DNA of 64,000 bases. Source: UBA2020 sp964551435. Its GTDB lineage: Bacteria > Pseudomonadota > Alphaproteobacteria > Micavibrionales > UBA2020. The stretch covers positions 150,325-214,324 of the forward strand of contig CAZKBS010000003.1 of NCBI GenBank assembly GCA_964551435.1. The letters are read 5' to 3'. Every line of letters starts with the position of its first letter. Position 1 is the stretch's first letter. The position numbers were made by a program, and so were the translations under genes. Shown in pieces: positions 17,482-26,535 of this stretch. The notes under the pieces are model-generated. The model ran no database searches, had not been told where the DNA came from, and was given only the letters and a program-made list of their open reading frames with translations.

Positions 17482-17558
17482 GCGCCCGTAGCTCAACTGG
17501 ATAGAGTGTTGGCCTCCGAAGCTAAAGGTTGTGGGTTCGAATCCCGCCGGGCGCGCCA
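17482..17558 (+). tRNA. tRNA-Arg (anticodon CCG)
   Basis: A 77-base cloverleaf: acceptor arms GCGCCCG and CGGGCGC pair fully, the D-arm is GCTCAACTGGATAGAGT-like, the anticodon stem TTGGC/GCTAA closes the loop CTCCGAA (anticodon CCG), and the T-arm is GTGGG-TTCGAAT-CCCGC. Discriminator G is followed by an encoded CCA (17556-17558). Confidence 0.95.
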
Positions 17559-17574
17559 TTCCCCTTCGAAAAAA

Positions 17575-17988
17575 CTATTCGCGATCCACCGCCAGCAATT
17601 CCACTTCGAATATCAGTGTCGAGCCGGGGCGGATGGAGGTTGTCGGACTGCGGTCGCCATAGGCGAGATCGGCGGGGATATACAGCATCGCCTTGCCGCC
17701 CTGCCCGATGAGCTGCAAGCCTTCGGTCCAGCCTGCAATCACGTTTTCAAGCGCAAAAGTTGCCGGACGTCCGCGCGCGTGGGAGCTGTCAAACTCCGCG
17801 CCGTCAATCGTCGTGCCGCGGTAATGCACCGTAACCATGTCCGCCGCCGTCGGCTTCACATCATCGCCTGCCGCGATGATTTTATATTGCAACCCGCTGG
17901 CGGTTTCGATGACGCCGTCATTGGTTTTATTCTGCGCGAGGAATTCCGCCCCTTTGGCGCGGTGGATGGCGGCGATTTTGGCACTCAT
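17575..17988 (-). CDS. FKBP-type peptidyl-prolyl cis-trans isomerase
   Basis: A 137-residue single-domain FKBP. A short helical N-terminus (about 25 residues) precedes the FKBP fold: VTVHYRGTTIDGAEFDSS, then VIAGWTEGLQLIGQGGKA and IPADLAYGDR, ending TLIFEVELLAVD. These are the usual binding-pocket segments (Tyr, Asp, Val-Ile, Trp, Tyr). No signal peptide, so probably cytoplasmic. It faces the tRNA-Arg gene convergently. Confidence 0.93.
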   Translation of the reverse strand: MSAKIAAIHRAKGAEFLAQNKTNDGVIETASGLQYKIIAAGDDVKPTAADMVTVHYRGTTIDGAEFDSSHARGRPATFALENVIAGWTEGLQLIGQGGKAMLYIPADLAYGDRSPTTSIRPGSTLIFEVELLAVDRE

Positions 17989-18152
17989 GACGTTTCCTTA
18001 AAACGGATTGTTCCGCATTTTATGGTGGAACTTTATACAGGGCTGCAGGGTTTTTGCAGCACGGGTATGTTTAACACCGGATAGAGAGTATTTCAATTCG
18101 TCCGCGTCTTGCCTAAAATACCCGCATCTTTATCCCTGCGGAGTTTTTTTCG

Positions 18153-19250
18153 ATGACGCCGACATCCCCGACCTCCTTTCGCCTGTTTTTGTCCGCCTGC
18201 GCGCTGTTGACGCTGGCCGCCTGCGCCGGCCCCGTGACCGCGCCGCCGCAAAGTTCGCGCACCGAAATCCAGCAGGAAACGCTGAAACAGCAAAGCCTTG
18301 TGTTCGAACGCCACGTTGCCGACAGCGGGCGCATTTTCGCCCTCGCCTATCCGCTGATGGTGGCGAATGCCGAATTCTGCCGCCCGCGCGTATCGCCCAC
18401 GGTCGGCGCGACGGTGTGGAATATCCACGGCCTCAAAGGTAATGCGCAAACGATTGCGCGTCAGGCCTATGGCCTTGGCCCGCGCCTGACGCTGCGCGAT
18501 GTCGTGCGCAATTCGCCCGCCGCGCGTGCGGGCCTGCGCGCGGGTGACGTGATCGTCGCCATCAACGGCCAGAACCTGCCCGCCAATGCGCAGGCCGCGC
18601 AGATTGCCGAAACGCTGGTCAAACAATCGGGCATGCGTCCGGTCGATATCGTGTTTGAACGCAATGGCCGCGCGCAGGCGACCGTCATGCAACCGGTCGA
18701 AGGCTGCAATTACCCCGTCATCCTCGACAGCAACAGCAATGACATCAACGCCTATGCCGATGGCCAGAAAATCGTGATTTCACGCGGCATCGTCCGTTTC
18801 GCGGAAAACGATAACGAGCTGGCGATGGTCATCGCCCACGAACTCGGCCACAGCGCGCTGCTGCATGTGAACAAGATGCGCCAGAACGCGACAGTCGGTT
18901 CGCTGGGCGGGCTGGCGATTGACAGCCTGCTGGCCGCCGCCGGCGTCAGCACGGGCGGCGCCGCAACGCAAATGGGCGGACAGATGGCGCTTCAGCAATA
19001 CTCCGTCCCGTTTGAACAGGAAGCGGATTACGTCGGCATGTATTTCATGGAACGCGCGGGATACAACACCGCCAACGTCGCCAATTTCTGGCGCCGCATG
19101 GGCGCGGAAAACGCCCGATCCATCAGCACGCGCACCACGCACCCGACATCGGTCGAGCGTTTTCTGGCCATCGAGCGCACCTATGCCGAGATCCAGAACA
19201 AAAAACGCAGCGGCCAGCAGCTGATCCCGAACATGCAGCCGAAGCGTTAA
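18153..19250 (+). CDS. M48 family metallopeptidase lipoprotein with PDZ domain
   Basis: A 365-residue envelope protein. The N-terminus is a lipoprotein signal (ALLTLAAC, lipidated Cys24). Residues about 105-175 form a PDZ domain (GLRAGDVIVAINGQNLP), and residues 229-233 are HELGH, the zinc site of M48 peptidases, followed by EQEADYVGMYFMERAGY with the third-ligand glutamate. PDZ plus M48 in one lipoprotein resembles periplasmic quality-control proteases; the substrate is unknown. A strong terminator follows. Confidence 0.92.
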   Translation: MTPTSPTSFRLFLSACALLTLAACAGPVTAPPQSSRTEIQQETLKQQSLVFERHVADSGRIFALAYPLMVANAEFCRPRVSPTVGATVWNIHGLKGNAQTIARQAYGLGPRLTLRDVVRNSPAARAGLRAGDVIVAINGQNLPANAQAAQIAETLVKQSGMRPVDIVFERNGRAQATVMQPVEGCNYPVILDSNSNDINAYADGQKIVISRGIVRFAENDNELAMVIAHELGHSALLHVNKMRQNATVGSLGGLAIDSLLAAAGVSTGGAATQMGGQMALQQYSVPFEQEADYVGMYFMERAGYNTANVANFWRRMGAENARSISTRTTHPTSVERFLAIERTYAEIQNKKRSGQQLIPNMQPKR

Positions 19251-19268
19251 AAAAATATACAGCACATA

Positions 19269-19303
19269 AAAAAACAGCCCCTCTGTGCAGGGGCTGTTTT
19301 TTT
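19269..19303. terminator. Bidirectional intrinsic terminator
   Basis: A 12-bp stem (19271-19282 with 19289-19300, core CAGCCCCT/AGGGGCTG) with a 6-base loop is flanked by an A-run and a T-run, so it works on both strands. It separates the convergent M48 peptidase and hisC genes. Confidence 0.9.
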
Positions 19304-19330
19304 GTGCGGCACAGGCCGCAAACCACAACA

Positions 19331-20410
19331 TCAAATCATCTGGCGCAGCGCCGAGAGCAGCCGCGCGTTGTCATCGCGCGTGCCCACGGTGATGCGCAGA
19401 TGGTCGGGCAGGTTATAGGCGCCCATCTGGCGGATGAAAATACCCTGCTGCTTGAGGCCGAGGCGGATGTCCTCCGCCCGCTCGCCGAAACGCACGAGGA
19501 TGAAATTCGTCACGCTCGGCCAGACCTTGAAGCCGAGGGCGGAAAGCCCGTCGGACAGTTGCGTGCGGCCCGCGTTCGTCATGTCGATGGTTTTCTGGAT
19601 GAAGGCTTTATCCTCCAGCGCCGCAATCCCCGCCGCCTGCGCAGGGGCGCTGACGTTGAACGCGCCGCGCACGCGGTTGATAACGCCCGCGACATCCGGC
19701 GGGCAATAGCCCCAGCCGAGGCGCAGCGCGGCAAGACCGTAGATTTTCGAAAACGTGCGCAGCATCACGGTGTTGTTGCCGCCATCGACCAGCGCGCGGC
19801 CGTCTTCGTAATCGGGGACTTGCGCGAATTCGGCATAGGCGGCATCGACCACCAGCAGCACGCCCGCGGGCAAGCCGTCGCGCAGTTTTTTCATTTCGGC
19901 CTTGGTCAGGTAACTGCCGGTCGGGTTATTGGGGTTGGCCAGCAGCACGATTTTGGTTTTGGGCGTGACGGCGGCCAGCAGCGCATCGACATCGGTGCGC
20001 ATGTCTTTTTCGGGCACAGCCACGGGCGTGGCCCCCGCCGATTTCGCGGAAATCGGATACATCAGGAAACCGTACTGGCTATACATCACCTCGTCGCCGG
20101 GGCCGGCATAGGCGCGGACGATAAGCGCAATCAACTCGTCCGATCCCGCGCCGCAAACAATCTGGTCAGGATTAAGGCCATACGCGCGGCCGATAGCCGC
20201 CCGCAAATCGCCCGCCGCACCGTCGGGATAACGGTGCAAATCATCCGCGCCCGCCAGATAGGCCGCGCGCGCCATAGGGCTGCAACCCAGCACGTTTTCG
20301 TTGGATGCCAGACGCACGGGATGCACCACAGCATCCAGCCGCCCCTCGCCGCCGATATAGGGTTTGATATCAAGAATGCCGGATTTGGGCAGCGGTGCGG
20401 CGGCGGTCAT
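19331..20410 (-). CDS. hisC: Histidinol-phosphate aminotransferase
   Basis: A 359-residue class I/II PLP aminotransferase of histidine biosynthesis. ATG 20410 is preferred because GGAG lies 8 bases upstream; the open frame extends further but overlaps the next gene. LASNENVLGCSP, HRYPDG, LANPNNPTGS and the PLP lysine in RTFSKIYGLAALRLGW are all present. It stands alone rather than in a his operon. Some enzymes of this group also accept aromatic substrates. Confidence 0.94.
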   Translation of the reverse strand: MTAAAPLPKSGILDIKPYIGGEGRLDAVVHPVRLASNENVLGCSPMARAAYLAGADDLHRYPDGAAGDLRAAIGRAYGLNPDQIVCGAGSDELIALIVRAYAGPGDEVMYSQYGFLMYPISAKSAGATPVAVPEKDMRTDVDALLAAVTPKTKIVLLANPNNPTGSYLTKAEMKKLRDGLPAGVLLVVDAAYAEFAQVPDYEDGRALVDGGNNTVMLRTFSKIYGLAALRLGWGYCPPDVAGVINRVRGAFNVSAPAQAAGIAALEDKAFIQKTIDMTNAGRTQLSDGLSALGFKVWPSVTNFILVRFGERAEDIRLGLKQQGIFIRQMGAYNLPDHLRITVGTRDDNARLLSALRQMI

Positions 20411-20549
20411 GGCGGAACTCCGTGTCTGGTGAAATCGGGTGAAAAAGGAATTGGTGTCATTTTGCGCGGCGGGGCGTGGCCGTTCAACCCCCCTTTTTTT
20501 CATGTTTTTCGACCAGCCGCCGGATTTACAGATTGCCAGAAGCGGCGCG

Positions 20550-21308
20550 TCAGATATCGCGCTTGGCGGTATCTGCCTTGCGCGGGGCGGGGGCGCCACC
20601 CATGACGATGCGGCGGCGCACGCGGGCAGCCGCGCCGACAGGCAGCGGGGTGCCGGCATAGAGCTGCTTGCCCGCCTCGATGATATTCACGCCGCCGAAG
20701 GCATTGAAAAACCGGCTGCCCAGTTTTTCCCAGACCGGCGCGGCGGAGAGCATCAGGCGCGAGGCCGAGGGCGGCATGAACAGCCCGCGCTCCGCCCGCT
20801 CGGGAATAAACATATAATCTTTGAGCACGCTGCGGATCTGCCCCATCGAATAGGGCACCCCGTGGCCAAACGGCGTATGGTCGAACCGCGCCCAGACACC
20901 CGCGCGGTTGGGCACGACCAGCAAGAGGCTGCCCTGCCCTGTCAGCACGCGCCACGCCTCGCGCAATATGGAATCAAGGCTTTCGGGGCTCTGCACCCCG
21001 TGGATGACCAGCATGCGGTCGATGGAATTGGTTTCGATGGGCAGCTCTTCCTCGTCACAAAGGGTGACGAGTCCCCGCTCCTCCGGCGGCCAGTAGATGG
21101 CGCCTTGCTGCGCGGGCATCAGGGCGACGACGCGCTCCGCCTCCGCCATCAGGGGCTTCAGATAGGGCGTCGCGTAACCATAGCCGACCACGCGCTGCCC
21201 CTTCACATCCCCCCAGAACCGCCGCACATGCTGGCGCAGCAGGCGCTGCACGACGCGGCCTTGCAGGCTTTCGTAGAATTCTTTTAAATCAATCGCTTTT
21301 GTATACAT
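20550..21308 (-). CDS. Class I SAM-dependent methyltransferase
   Basis: A 252-residue protein starting at ATG 21308 (MYTKAIDLKEFY), two bases after the mutT stop. VVGYGYATPYLKPLM is the SAM-binding glycine motif, EELPIETNSIDRMLVIH the post-motif region and LREAWRVLTGQGSLLLVVPN the motif III stretch of methyltransferase type 11 proteins. The C-terminal third is family-specific and ends with a basic tail. Such proteins commonly lie beside mutT or gloB genes in alphaproteobacteria. Substrate unknown. Confidence 0.85.
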   Translation of the reverse strand: MYTKAIDLKEFYESLQGRVVQRLLRQHVRRFWGDVKGQRVVGYGYATPYLKPLMAEAERVVALMPAQQGAIYWPPEERGLVTLCDEEELPIETNSIDRMLVIHGVQSPESLDSILREAWRVLTGQGSLLLVVPNRAGVWARFDHTPFGHGVPYSMGQIRSVLKDYMFIPERAERGLFMPPSASRLMLSAAPVWEKLGSRFFNAFGGVNIIEAGKQLYAGTPLPVGAAARVRRRIVMGGAPAPRKADTAKRDI

Positions 21309-21310
21309 GC

Positions 21311-21754
21311 TTAAAGCAAATCGCGAAGGTAAGGGATCAGCGGAATATCCGCCGGCGGCATCGGGTATTGGTTGAAGTCTTTGGGATATACCCATGCAAT
21401 ACTTTGATGTTCATGCGCAATCACACTGCCGCGCCAGACACGGCACACATAAAGCGGCATAAACAGGTAAAAATCATCATAGCGGTGCGATACAAACGTC
21501 AGCGGGGCAAGGCAGCCCTCGGCCGTTTCAATGCCCAGCTCTTCCTTGAGCTCGCGCACCAGCGCGGCTTCGGGGGTTTCGCCCGCTTCGATTTTGCCGC
21601 CCGGAAATTCCCACAGGCCAGCCAGTTTTTTACCTTCAGGCCGCTGGGCAAGCAGCACGCGGCCATCGCGGTCAACCAACGCAGCCGCCACCACATGCAC
21701 GATTTTCGCGGGCCTGGGCGGGGCGGGTTTGTCGATGGCGTCCTGACAACTCAT
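21311..21754 (-). CDS. mutT: (Deoxy)nucleoside triphosphate pyrophosphohydrolase, Nudix family
   Basis: A 147-residue MutT-type protein. The Nudix box GX5EX7REUXEEXGU is intact (GGKIEAGETPEAALVREL then KEELGI). AQRPEGKKLAGLWEFPGG is the characteristic segment of 8-oxo-dGTP hydrolases. Its start overlaps the dnaQ stop (ATGA), joining it to a replication-fidelity gene. Confidence 0.93.
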   Translation of the reverse strand: MSCQDAIDKPAPPRPAKIVHVVAAALVDRDGRVLLAQRPEGKKLAGLWEFPGGKIEAGETPEAALVRELKEELGIETAEGCLAPLTFVSHRYDDFYLFMPLYVCRVWRGSVIAHEHQSIAWVYPKDFNQYPMPPADIPLIPYLRDLL

Positions 21755-22398
21755 TTGGGAGATGAAGGGCTTGCAGCGCTTTTCTGAGCCGCCGGTTGGG
21801 GCTGCGCACCGTTCGCAGAAAAGCTCATGTAATCTTTCAGCAGACGCGGATAAGCTTCGGACAGCAGGCGCGCATCCAGAATGGCGCTGTGCCCGTTGTC
21901 GTCGCGCTCCTTGCGGCTGATGTCATAGCGGTCGAGCACCTTGTCGAGGGTCGCGGACTTTTCCCCGAACATCATTTCCGACCAGCGGCGCACGTTGAGC
22001 CACTGCTCTTCCGGTACGGGGCGCTGTCCCGCCTCGGCCAGTTCCTTGTTCAGGAAAGCCATGTCGAGGGTATAGCCGTCTTTGGTGCGGCAGGTGATGA
22101 CCACAGGGGAGTCGCCGATGAAGCGGCGCAGCTCGGCGGCGATCTCGGCGAAGGGCGGCTTGTCCGCCACGCGTTCGTTGGTAATGCCGTGGATTTTGCT
22201 GACCTCCGCCGGAATGTCGCGCTGGGGGTTGACCAGTGCGTAAAATTCGCGGCCCGTCGGGCGGCGGCCTTCCATTTCAACGGCGGCGATTTCGACCAGA
22301 CGGTGGCCTTCGTGGGTGAACAGCCCCGTGGTTTCCACATCGAGAACAATCTCGCGCGGACGCTGGCTGCCTTTGTTGAACTGACGTGAAATACTCAT
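21751..22398 (-). CDS. dnaQ: DNA polymerase III epsilon subunit (3'-5' exonuclease)
   Basis: A 215-residue DEDDh exonuclease giving proofreading to the replicase. Exo I is DVETTG and Exo III is HSAILDARLL with the catalytic His and Asp. The Exo II region is odd: instead of the common HNAxFDxxFL it reads CRTKDGYTLDMAFLN, keeping the Asp but replacing the preceding His-Asn and adding about five residues. The C-terminal 20 residues are Ser/Ala/Pro-rich. ATGA overlap with mutT downstream. Confidence 0.92.
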   Translation of the reverse strand: MSISRQFNKGSQRPREIVLDVETTGLFTHEGHRLVEIAAVEMEGRRPTGREFYALVNPQRDIPAEVSKIHGITNERVADKPPFAEIAAELRRFIGDSPVVITCRTKDGYTLDMAFLNKELAEAGQRPVPEEQWLNVRRWSEMMFGEKSATLDKVLDRYDISRKERDDNGHSAILDARLLSEAYPRLLKDYMSFSANGAQPQPAAQKSAASPSSPK

Positions 22399-22461
22399 AA
22401 TCCCTCAATCCCCCTTCGCGGGCCGGGCGTCAATCCACGCCCCATCTTTATGAAAAGTAAC

Positions 22462-22499
22462 AAAAAGCCGCCGACTGCCTGAAAACCGCAGCCGGCGGC
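22462..22499 (-). terminator. Intrinsic terminator after the parvulin gene
   Basis: On the minus strand a GC-rich stem (GCCGCCGGCTGC with GGCAGTCGGCGGC) with a loop GGTTTTCA is followed by TTTTTG. It lies 11 bases past the isomerase stop. Confidence 0.8.
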
Positions 22500-22509
22500 C
22501 TGAATCGGT

Positions 22510-23370
22510 TTAATTTTTCTTGGTGGCTTTGTCGTCTTTTTTCGCACCGGCATCGCTGGTCAGGATTTTGACATCCGCCTTTTTGCGCAGGTTTTCGACC
22601 ATTTTACGTACGGCATCATTACCCAGTTTTTGACGGATCGGCTCTGCCACCTGTTCAAACTTCGGCACCGCGCGTTCGCGTTTGTCTTCAACCTTGATGA
22701 CATGCCAGCCGAACTGGGTCTTGACGGGCTTTTTGCTGTAGCTGCCGGCTTTCAGGGCGAAAGCTTCTTTGCTGAACTCGGGCACCATTTCCTCGCTGAT
22801 GAAATAGCCAAGGTCGCCGCCGCGCACCGACGAGGTGTCGGAAGAGCGTTTTTTGGCCAGCTCGACAAAGTCGGCGCCACCATCCAGCTCCTTGATGACC
22901 TGTTGGGCTTCCTGCTCGCTCGGCACCAGAATGTGGCGGGCGCGGATTTCAGACTTGCCTTTGTTCTGCTTAACGAATTTTTCGTATTCCGCTCTCACGT
23001 ATTTATCGGTGATCTGGTCTTTGATCTGCTCTTCGAGGAAGACCTGACGTTGCAGCTGCAACTTGAGGATATCGAGACGCTTAATGTATTCCGCGTTCTG
23101 CTCGATGTTCGCCTTGAGGATGGCATCTTCAATCAGCTTTTCGTTGATAATCTGGTTCAGAACCTCGCTTTTGACCTGCGCGGCTTCTTTGCCCTTGAGA
23201 CCGAGCATGTCGATGGCCTTATCCACATCTTTTGACAGAATCTTGTCGCCATTTACGATAGCGGCAACTCCCTCTTCCTGCGCGGCGGCAGGCAGCGGTG
23301 CGGCAAGCAGCAGGGCCGCCGACACAAAGGTAACAGAAAGGACGGCGGGAAGGCGAAAACGCGTGGACAT
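22510..23370 (-). CDS. Periplasmic parvulin-type peptidylprolyl isomerase
   Basis: A 286-residue exported folding factor starting at ATG 23370, with AGGAG upstream. Residues 1-31 are a signal peptide ending in LPAAAQE. A SurA/PrsA-like N-terminal helical region with VNGDKILSKDVDKAI follows, then the PpiC domain (EIRARHILVPSEQEAQ, GGDLGYFISEEMVPEF, TQFGWHVIKVED). The C-terminus is Lys/Asp-rich. It is divergent from secA, a sensible neighbour for an exported chaperone. Confidence 0.93.
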   Translation of the reverse strand: MSTRFRLPAVLSVTFVSAALLLAAPLPAAAQEEGVAAIVNGDKILSKDVDKAIDMLGLKGKEAAQVKSEVLNQIINEKLIEDAILKANIEQNAEYIKRLDILKLQLQRQVFLEEQIKDQITDKYVRAEYEKFVKQNKGKSEIRARHILVPSEQEAQQVIKELDGGADFVELAKKRSSDTSSVRGGDLGYFISEEMVPEFSKEAFALKAGSYSKKPVKTQFGWHVIKVEDKRERAVPKFEQVAEPIRQKLGNDAVRKMVENLRKKADVKILTSDAGAKKDDKATKKN

Positions 23371-23410
23371 TCCATATTCTCCTGAAAAAGCGGAAGCGGT
23401 AATGATGGTC

Positions 23411-23439
23411 ATATAAGGCGCATTTTTTGCAGTTGGCAA
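23411..23439 (-). promoter_or_regulatory. Candidate promoter for the parvulin gene
   Basis: On the minus strand TTGCCA (23434-23439) and TTATAT (23411-23416) are 17 bases apart, about 40 bases ahead of the start codon. TATATG one base along would give an 18-base spacer. Confidence 0.4.
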
Positions 23440-23496
23440 GGTGTTTTGCGGTCAATTTTATTGCCTTTGCGCGGGAGCTTTTCGCGGCGCCAAGCG

Positions 23497-23524
23497 TTGA
23501 CTTACCCTCAATATCCTATATATG
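23497..23524 (+). promoter_or_regulatory. Candidate promoter for secA
   Basis: TTGACT (23497-23502) and TATATG (23519-23524) are 16 bases apart, giving a leader of over 110 bases before the secA ATG. The -10 match is partial; no SecM-like leader ORF was recognised in between. Confidence 0.35.
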
Positions 23525-23647
23525 TCATGTGCATGTAATTGATGGTGAGCGATCCCCCCTTTGCGCCGGTATATCCGGCGCCGCCGTAAAACACACGGCG
23601 CGGGTGACCGCATAAAAAACCGCCTAAAAAAAGGACTCTGAAAATCG

Positions 23648-26353
23648 ATGTTTGCGGCTCTCGCGCGTACCATGTTCGGCACCCATTCCGAACGCGTTTT
23701 GAAACAATACCGTCGCCGCGTTGACCAGATCAACGCACTCGAACCCGCGATGCAGCAGATGAGCGATGCCGAACTGGCCGCGCAAACCGCGAAATTCCGC
23801 ACCCGCCTCGAAGCAGGCGAGACGCTCGACAAGATTTTGCCCGAAGCTTTCGCCACCGTGCGCGAAGCCGCACGCCGCCGCCTTGGCCTGCGTCCGTTTG
23901 ACGTGCAGCTGATGGGCGGCATGGCGCTGCATGAAGGCTACATCCCCGAAATGCGCACGGGCGAAGGTAAAACCCTTGTGGCGACCCTGCCCGTCTATCT
24001 GAACGCACTCGAAGGCAAGGGCGTGCATGTGGTGACGGTCAACGACTACCTCGCGCAGCGCGACGCAGAATGGATGTCGCCGATTTACAAATCGCTGGGT
24101 CTTTCGGTCGGCGTCATTGTCGCGAATCTCAGCGACGAAGAACGTCAGGCCGCCTATGGTGCCGACGTCACCTATGGCACCAACAACGAATTCGGCTTTG
24201 ACTACCTGCGCGACAACATGAAGTTCCGCATCGAAGACATGGTGCAGCGCCCGTTCAACTTCGCTATCGTGGACGAAGTCGACAGCATCCTGATCGACGA
24301 GGCCCGCACCCCGCTGATCATCTCCGGTCAGGCGCAGGACAGCGCGGATATGTACCGCAGCGTCAATAAAATGATTCCCCTGCTCTCGCCCGAAGATTTC
24401 GAGCTGGACGAAAAACACAAAAGCGTTGTGCTGACCGACCGCGGCAGCATCCATATCGAGGAGCTTTTGAAAGAACACGGCCTGCTGGGCGATGGCGGGC
24501 TTTATGATGCGGCCAACATCACGCTGGTGCATCACGTCAACCAGGCCCTGCGCGCGCATAAAAACTACAAACGCGACGTCGATTACATCGTCAAAGACGA
24601 CTCCGTCATCATCATCGACGAATTCACGGGACGTATGATGGAAGGCCGCCGCTATTCCGAAGGCCTGCATCAGGCGCTTGAAGCCAAGGAAGGCGTGAAA
24701 ATCCAGCACGAAAACCAGGTGCTAGCCTCCATCACCTTCCAGAACTATTTCCGCATGTATCCGAAACTCGCCGGTATGACCGGTACCGCCATGACGGAAA
24801 AAGACGAGTTCGAGGCGATTTACAACCTGCGCGTCATCGAACTGCCGACCAACCTGCCCGCCATCCGCCACGACCAGCACGACGAGATTTACCGCACCGC
24901 TGCCGAAAAATACGACGCCATCATCCGCCTCGTACTGGAATGTCATGAACGCGGCCAGCCCGTGCTGGTCGGTACGACGTCGATCGACAAATCGGAAACG
25001 CTGTCGAAACTGCTGAAGAAGCAGAAAATCGAACACAACGTCCTGAACGCCCGCTATCACGAACAGGAAGCGCATATCATCGCGCAGGCCGGCAAACCGG
25101 GCGCCATCACCATCGCCACCAACATGGCGGGCCGCGGTACCGACATCAAACTCGGCGGTAACGTCGAAATGCGTCTTGCCGAAGAAATCCCCGCCGATGC
25201 CGACGAGGTCACGCGCGCACGGCTGGAGGCGCAAATCCGCGCCGAAGTCGCCGAAGCGATGGAACAGGTCAAACAGGCGGGCGGTCTTTACGTCATCGGC
25301 TCCGAACGCCATGAATCGCGCCGCATCGACAACCAGCTGCGCGGACGCTCCGGCCGCCAGGGCGACCCAGGCGCATCGAAATTCTTCATCTCGCTCGAAG
25401 ACGACCTGATGCGTATTTTCGGGTCCGAGAAAATGGACACCTTCCTGCAGCGCATGGGCCTGAAGCCCGGGCAGCCGATTATCCACCCGTGGATCAACGC
25501 CGCCATCGAACGCGCGCAGAAAAAAGTCGAATCCCAGCATTTCGAATACCGCAAAAACGTCCTGAAATTCGACAACGTGATGAACGACCAGCGCCGCGTC
25601 ATCTATGACCAGCGCCGCGAGGTTATGACCTCCGACGACGTGTCCGATATCATCGAAGATATGCGCGGCGAAGTGATTTCCGCCATGGTTGCCGCCGCGA
25701 TTCCGCAGGGCGCGTTTCCCGAACAGTGGGATGTGCAGATGCTGAAAAACGACGCGCACCGCCTGCTCGGCCTCACCCTGCCGGTCGAGGAGTGGGTGAA
25801 GGAAGAAGGCATTGATGCCGAAATCGTCGAGGAGCGCATCCGCAAGGATATCGATGGCCGCATCGCGGAGAAAAAAGCGATTTTCGTGACCGAGGCGGTC
25901 AAGCGTTTCGAAAAGGCGGCACTGCTCCAGCTGCTCGACCAGACGTGGAAAGAACACCTGCTGGATCTGGAACATCTGCGTCAGGGTATTTACCTGCGCG
26001 CGATCGGCCAGAAGGACCCGCTCAACGAATACAAATACGAAGCCTTCGCCCTGTTCGAAGGGATGCTGGTACGCCTGCGCGAGCGGGTGACAAGCACCAT
26101 CTGCCTCGTCGAACTGCACGCCGACAAACAGGCCGAAGACCAGGCGCAGCACCTGAACATGCCGCGCCCGCAGGCGCCGCAACATACCGTGCTGTCGCGC
26201 GGCGAACAGCCCGTGCAGGATACGGAGCCGAAGCCCTTCGAAGCGACACTGTTTGACCAGAACGATCCGTCAACATGGTCGCGCACGCCGCGCAACGCGC
26301 CCTGCCCCTGCGGTTCGGGCAAGAAGTACAAATATTGCCACGGCCAGAGCTAA
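23648..26353 (+). CDS. secA: Protein translocase subunit SecA
   Basis: A 901-residue ATPase motor of the Sec pathway. Walker A is MRTGEGKT (residues 105-109 GEGKT), followed by VNDYLAQRDAEWM, TYGTNNEFGFDYLRDNM and VDEVDSILIDEARTPLI. The second helicase domain has MAGRGTDIKLGG and GRSGRQGDPG. The extreme C-terminus is the zinc-binding SEC-C motif (CPCGSGKKYKYCHG), which binds SecB. Full length and undisturbed, monocistronic, with its own terminator. Confidence 0.99.
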   Translation: MFAALARTMFGTHSERVLKQYRRRVDQINALEPAMQQMSDAELAAQTAKFRTRLEAGETLDKILPEAFATVREAARRRLGLRPFDVQLMGGMALHEGYIPEMRTGEGKTLVATLPVYLNALEGKGVHVVTVNDYLAQRDAEWMSPIYKSLGLSVGVIVANLSDEERQAAYGADVTYGTNNEFGFDYLRDNMKFRIEDMVQRPFNFAIVDEVDSILIDEARTPLIISGQAQDSADMYRSVNKMIPLLSPEDFELDEKHKSVVLTDRGSIHIEELLKEHGLLGDGGLYDAANITLVHHVNQALRAHKNYKRDVDYIVKDDSVIIIDEFTGRMMEGRRYSEGLHQALEAKEGVKIQHENQVLASITFQNYFRMYPKLAGMTGTAMTEKDEFEAIYNLRVIELPTNLPAIRHDQHDEIYRTAAEKYDAIIRLVLECHERGQPVLVGTTSIDKSETLSKLLKKQKIEHNVLNARYHEQEAHIIAQAGKPGAITIATNMAGRGTDIKLGGNVEMRLAEEIPADADEVTRARLEAQIRAEVAEAMEQVKQAGGLYVIGSERHESRRIDNQLRGRSGRQGDPGASKFFISLEDDLMRIFGSEKMDTFLQRMGLKPGQPIIHPWINAAIERAQKKVESQHFEYRKNVLKFDNVMNDQRRVIYDQRREVMTSDDVSDIIEDMRGEVISAMVAAAIPQGAFPEQWDVQMLKNDAHRLLGLTLPVEEWVKEEGIDAEIVEERIRKDIDGRIAEKKAIFVTEAVKRFEKAALLQLLDQTWKEHLLDLEHLRQGIYLRAIGQKDPLNEYKYEAFALFEGMLVRLRERVTSTICLVELHADKQAEDQAQHLNMPRPQAPQHTVLSRGEQPVQDTEPKPFEATLFDQNDPSTWSRTPRNAPCPCGSGKKYKYCHGQS

Positions 26354-26483
26354 AACGACACAAAACGCACGCCGTTAAGAAGACGTTTACCATTTGCTGG
26401 TAGATTGAAATCATCAGATGTATCGGACAAACGGATTGAGGCTTTGCTCTGGTAACTCGGGTGTGTGTGATTTTCTCCAAATT

Positions 26484-26520
26484 AAAACGGCCTGTTTTTT
26501 TAACAGGCCGTCTTTTTTTT
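26484..26520. terminator. Intrinsic terminator downstream of secA
   Basis: A 10-bp stem ACGGCCTGTT/AACAGGCCGT (26487-26496, 26502-26511) with a T5 loop is followed by CTTTTTTTT on the plus strand and by TTTTAATTT on the minus strand, so it can serve both secA and the convergent gene ending at 26536. Confidence 0.88.
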
Positions 26521-26535
26521 GGATTTGCGCCCTGA

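Noticed and set aside
24722..26185. 487-residue open frame opposite secA
   Set aside because: Antisense shadow of secA; Phe/Val/Asp-rich with no recognisable motif.
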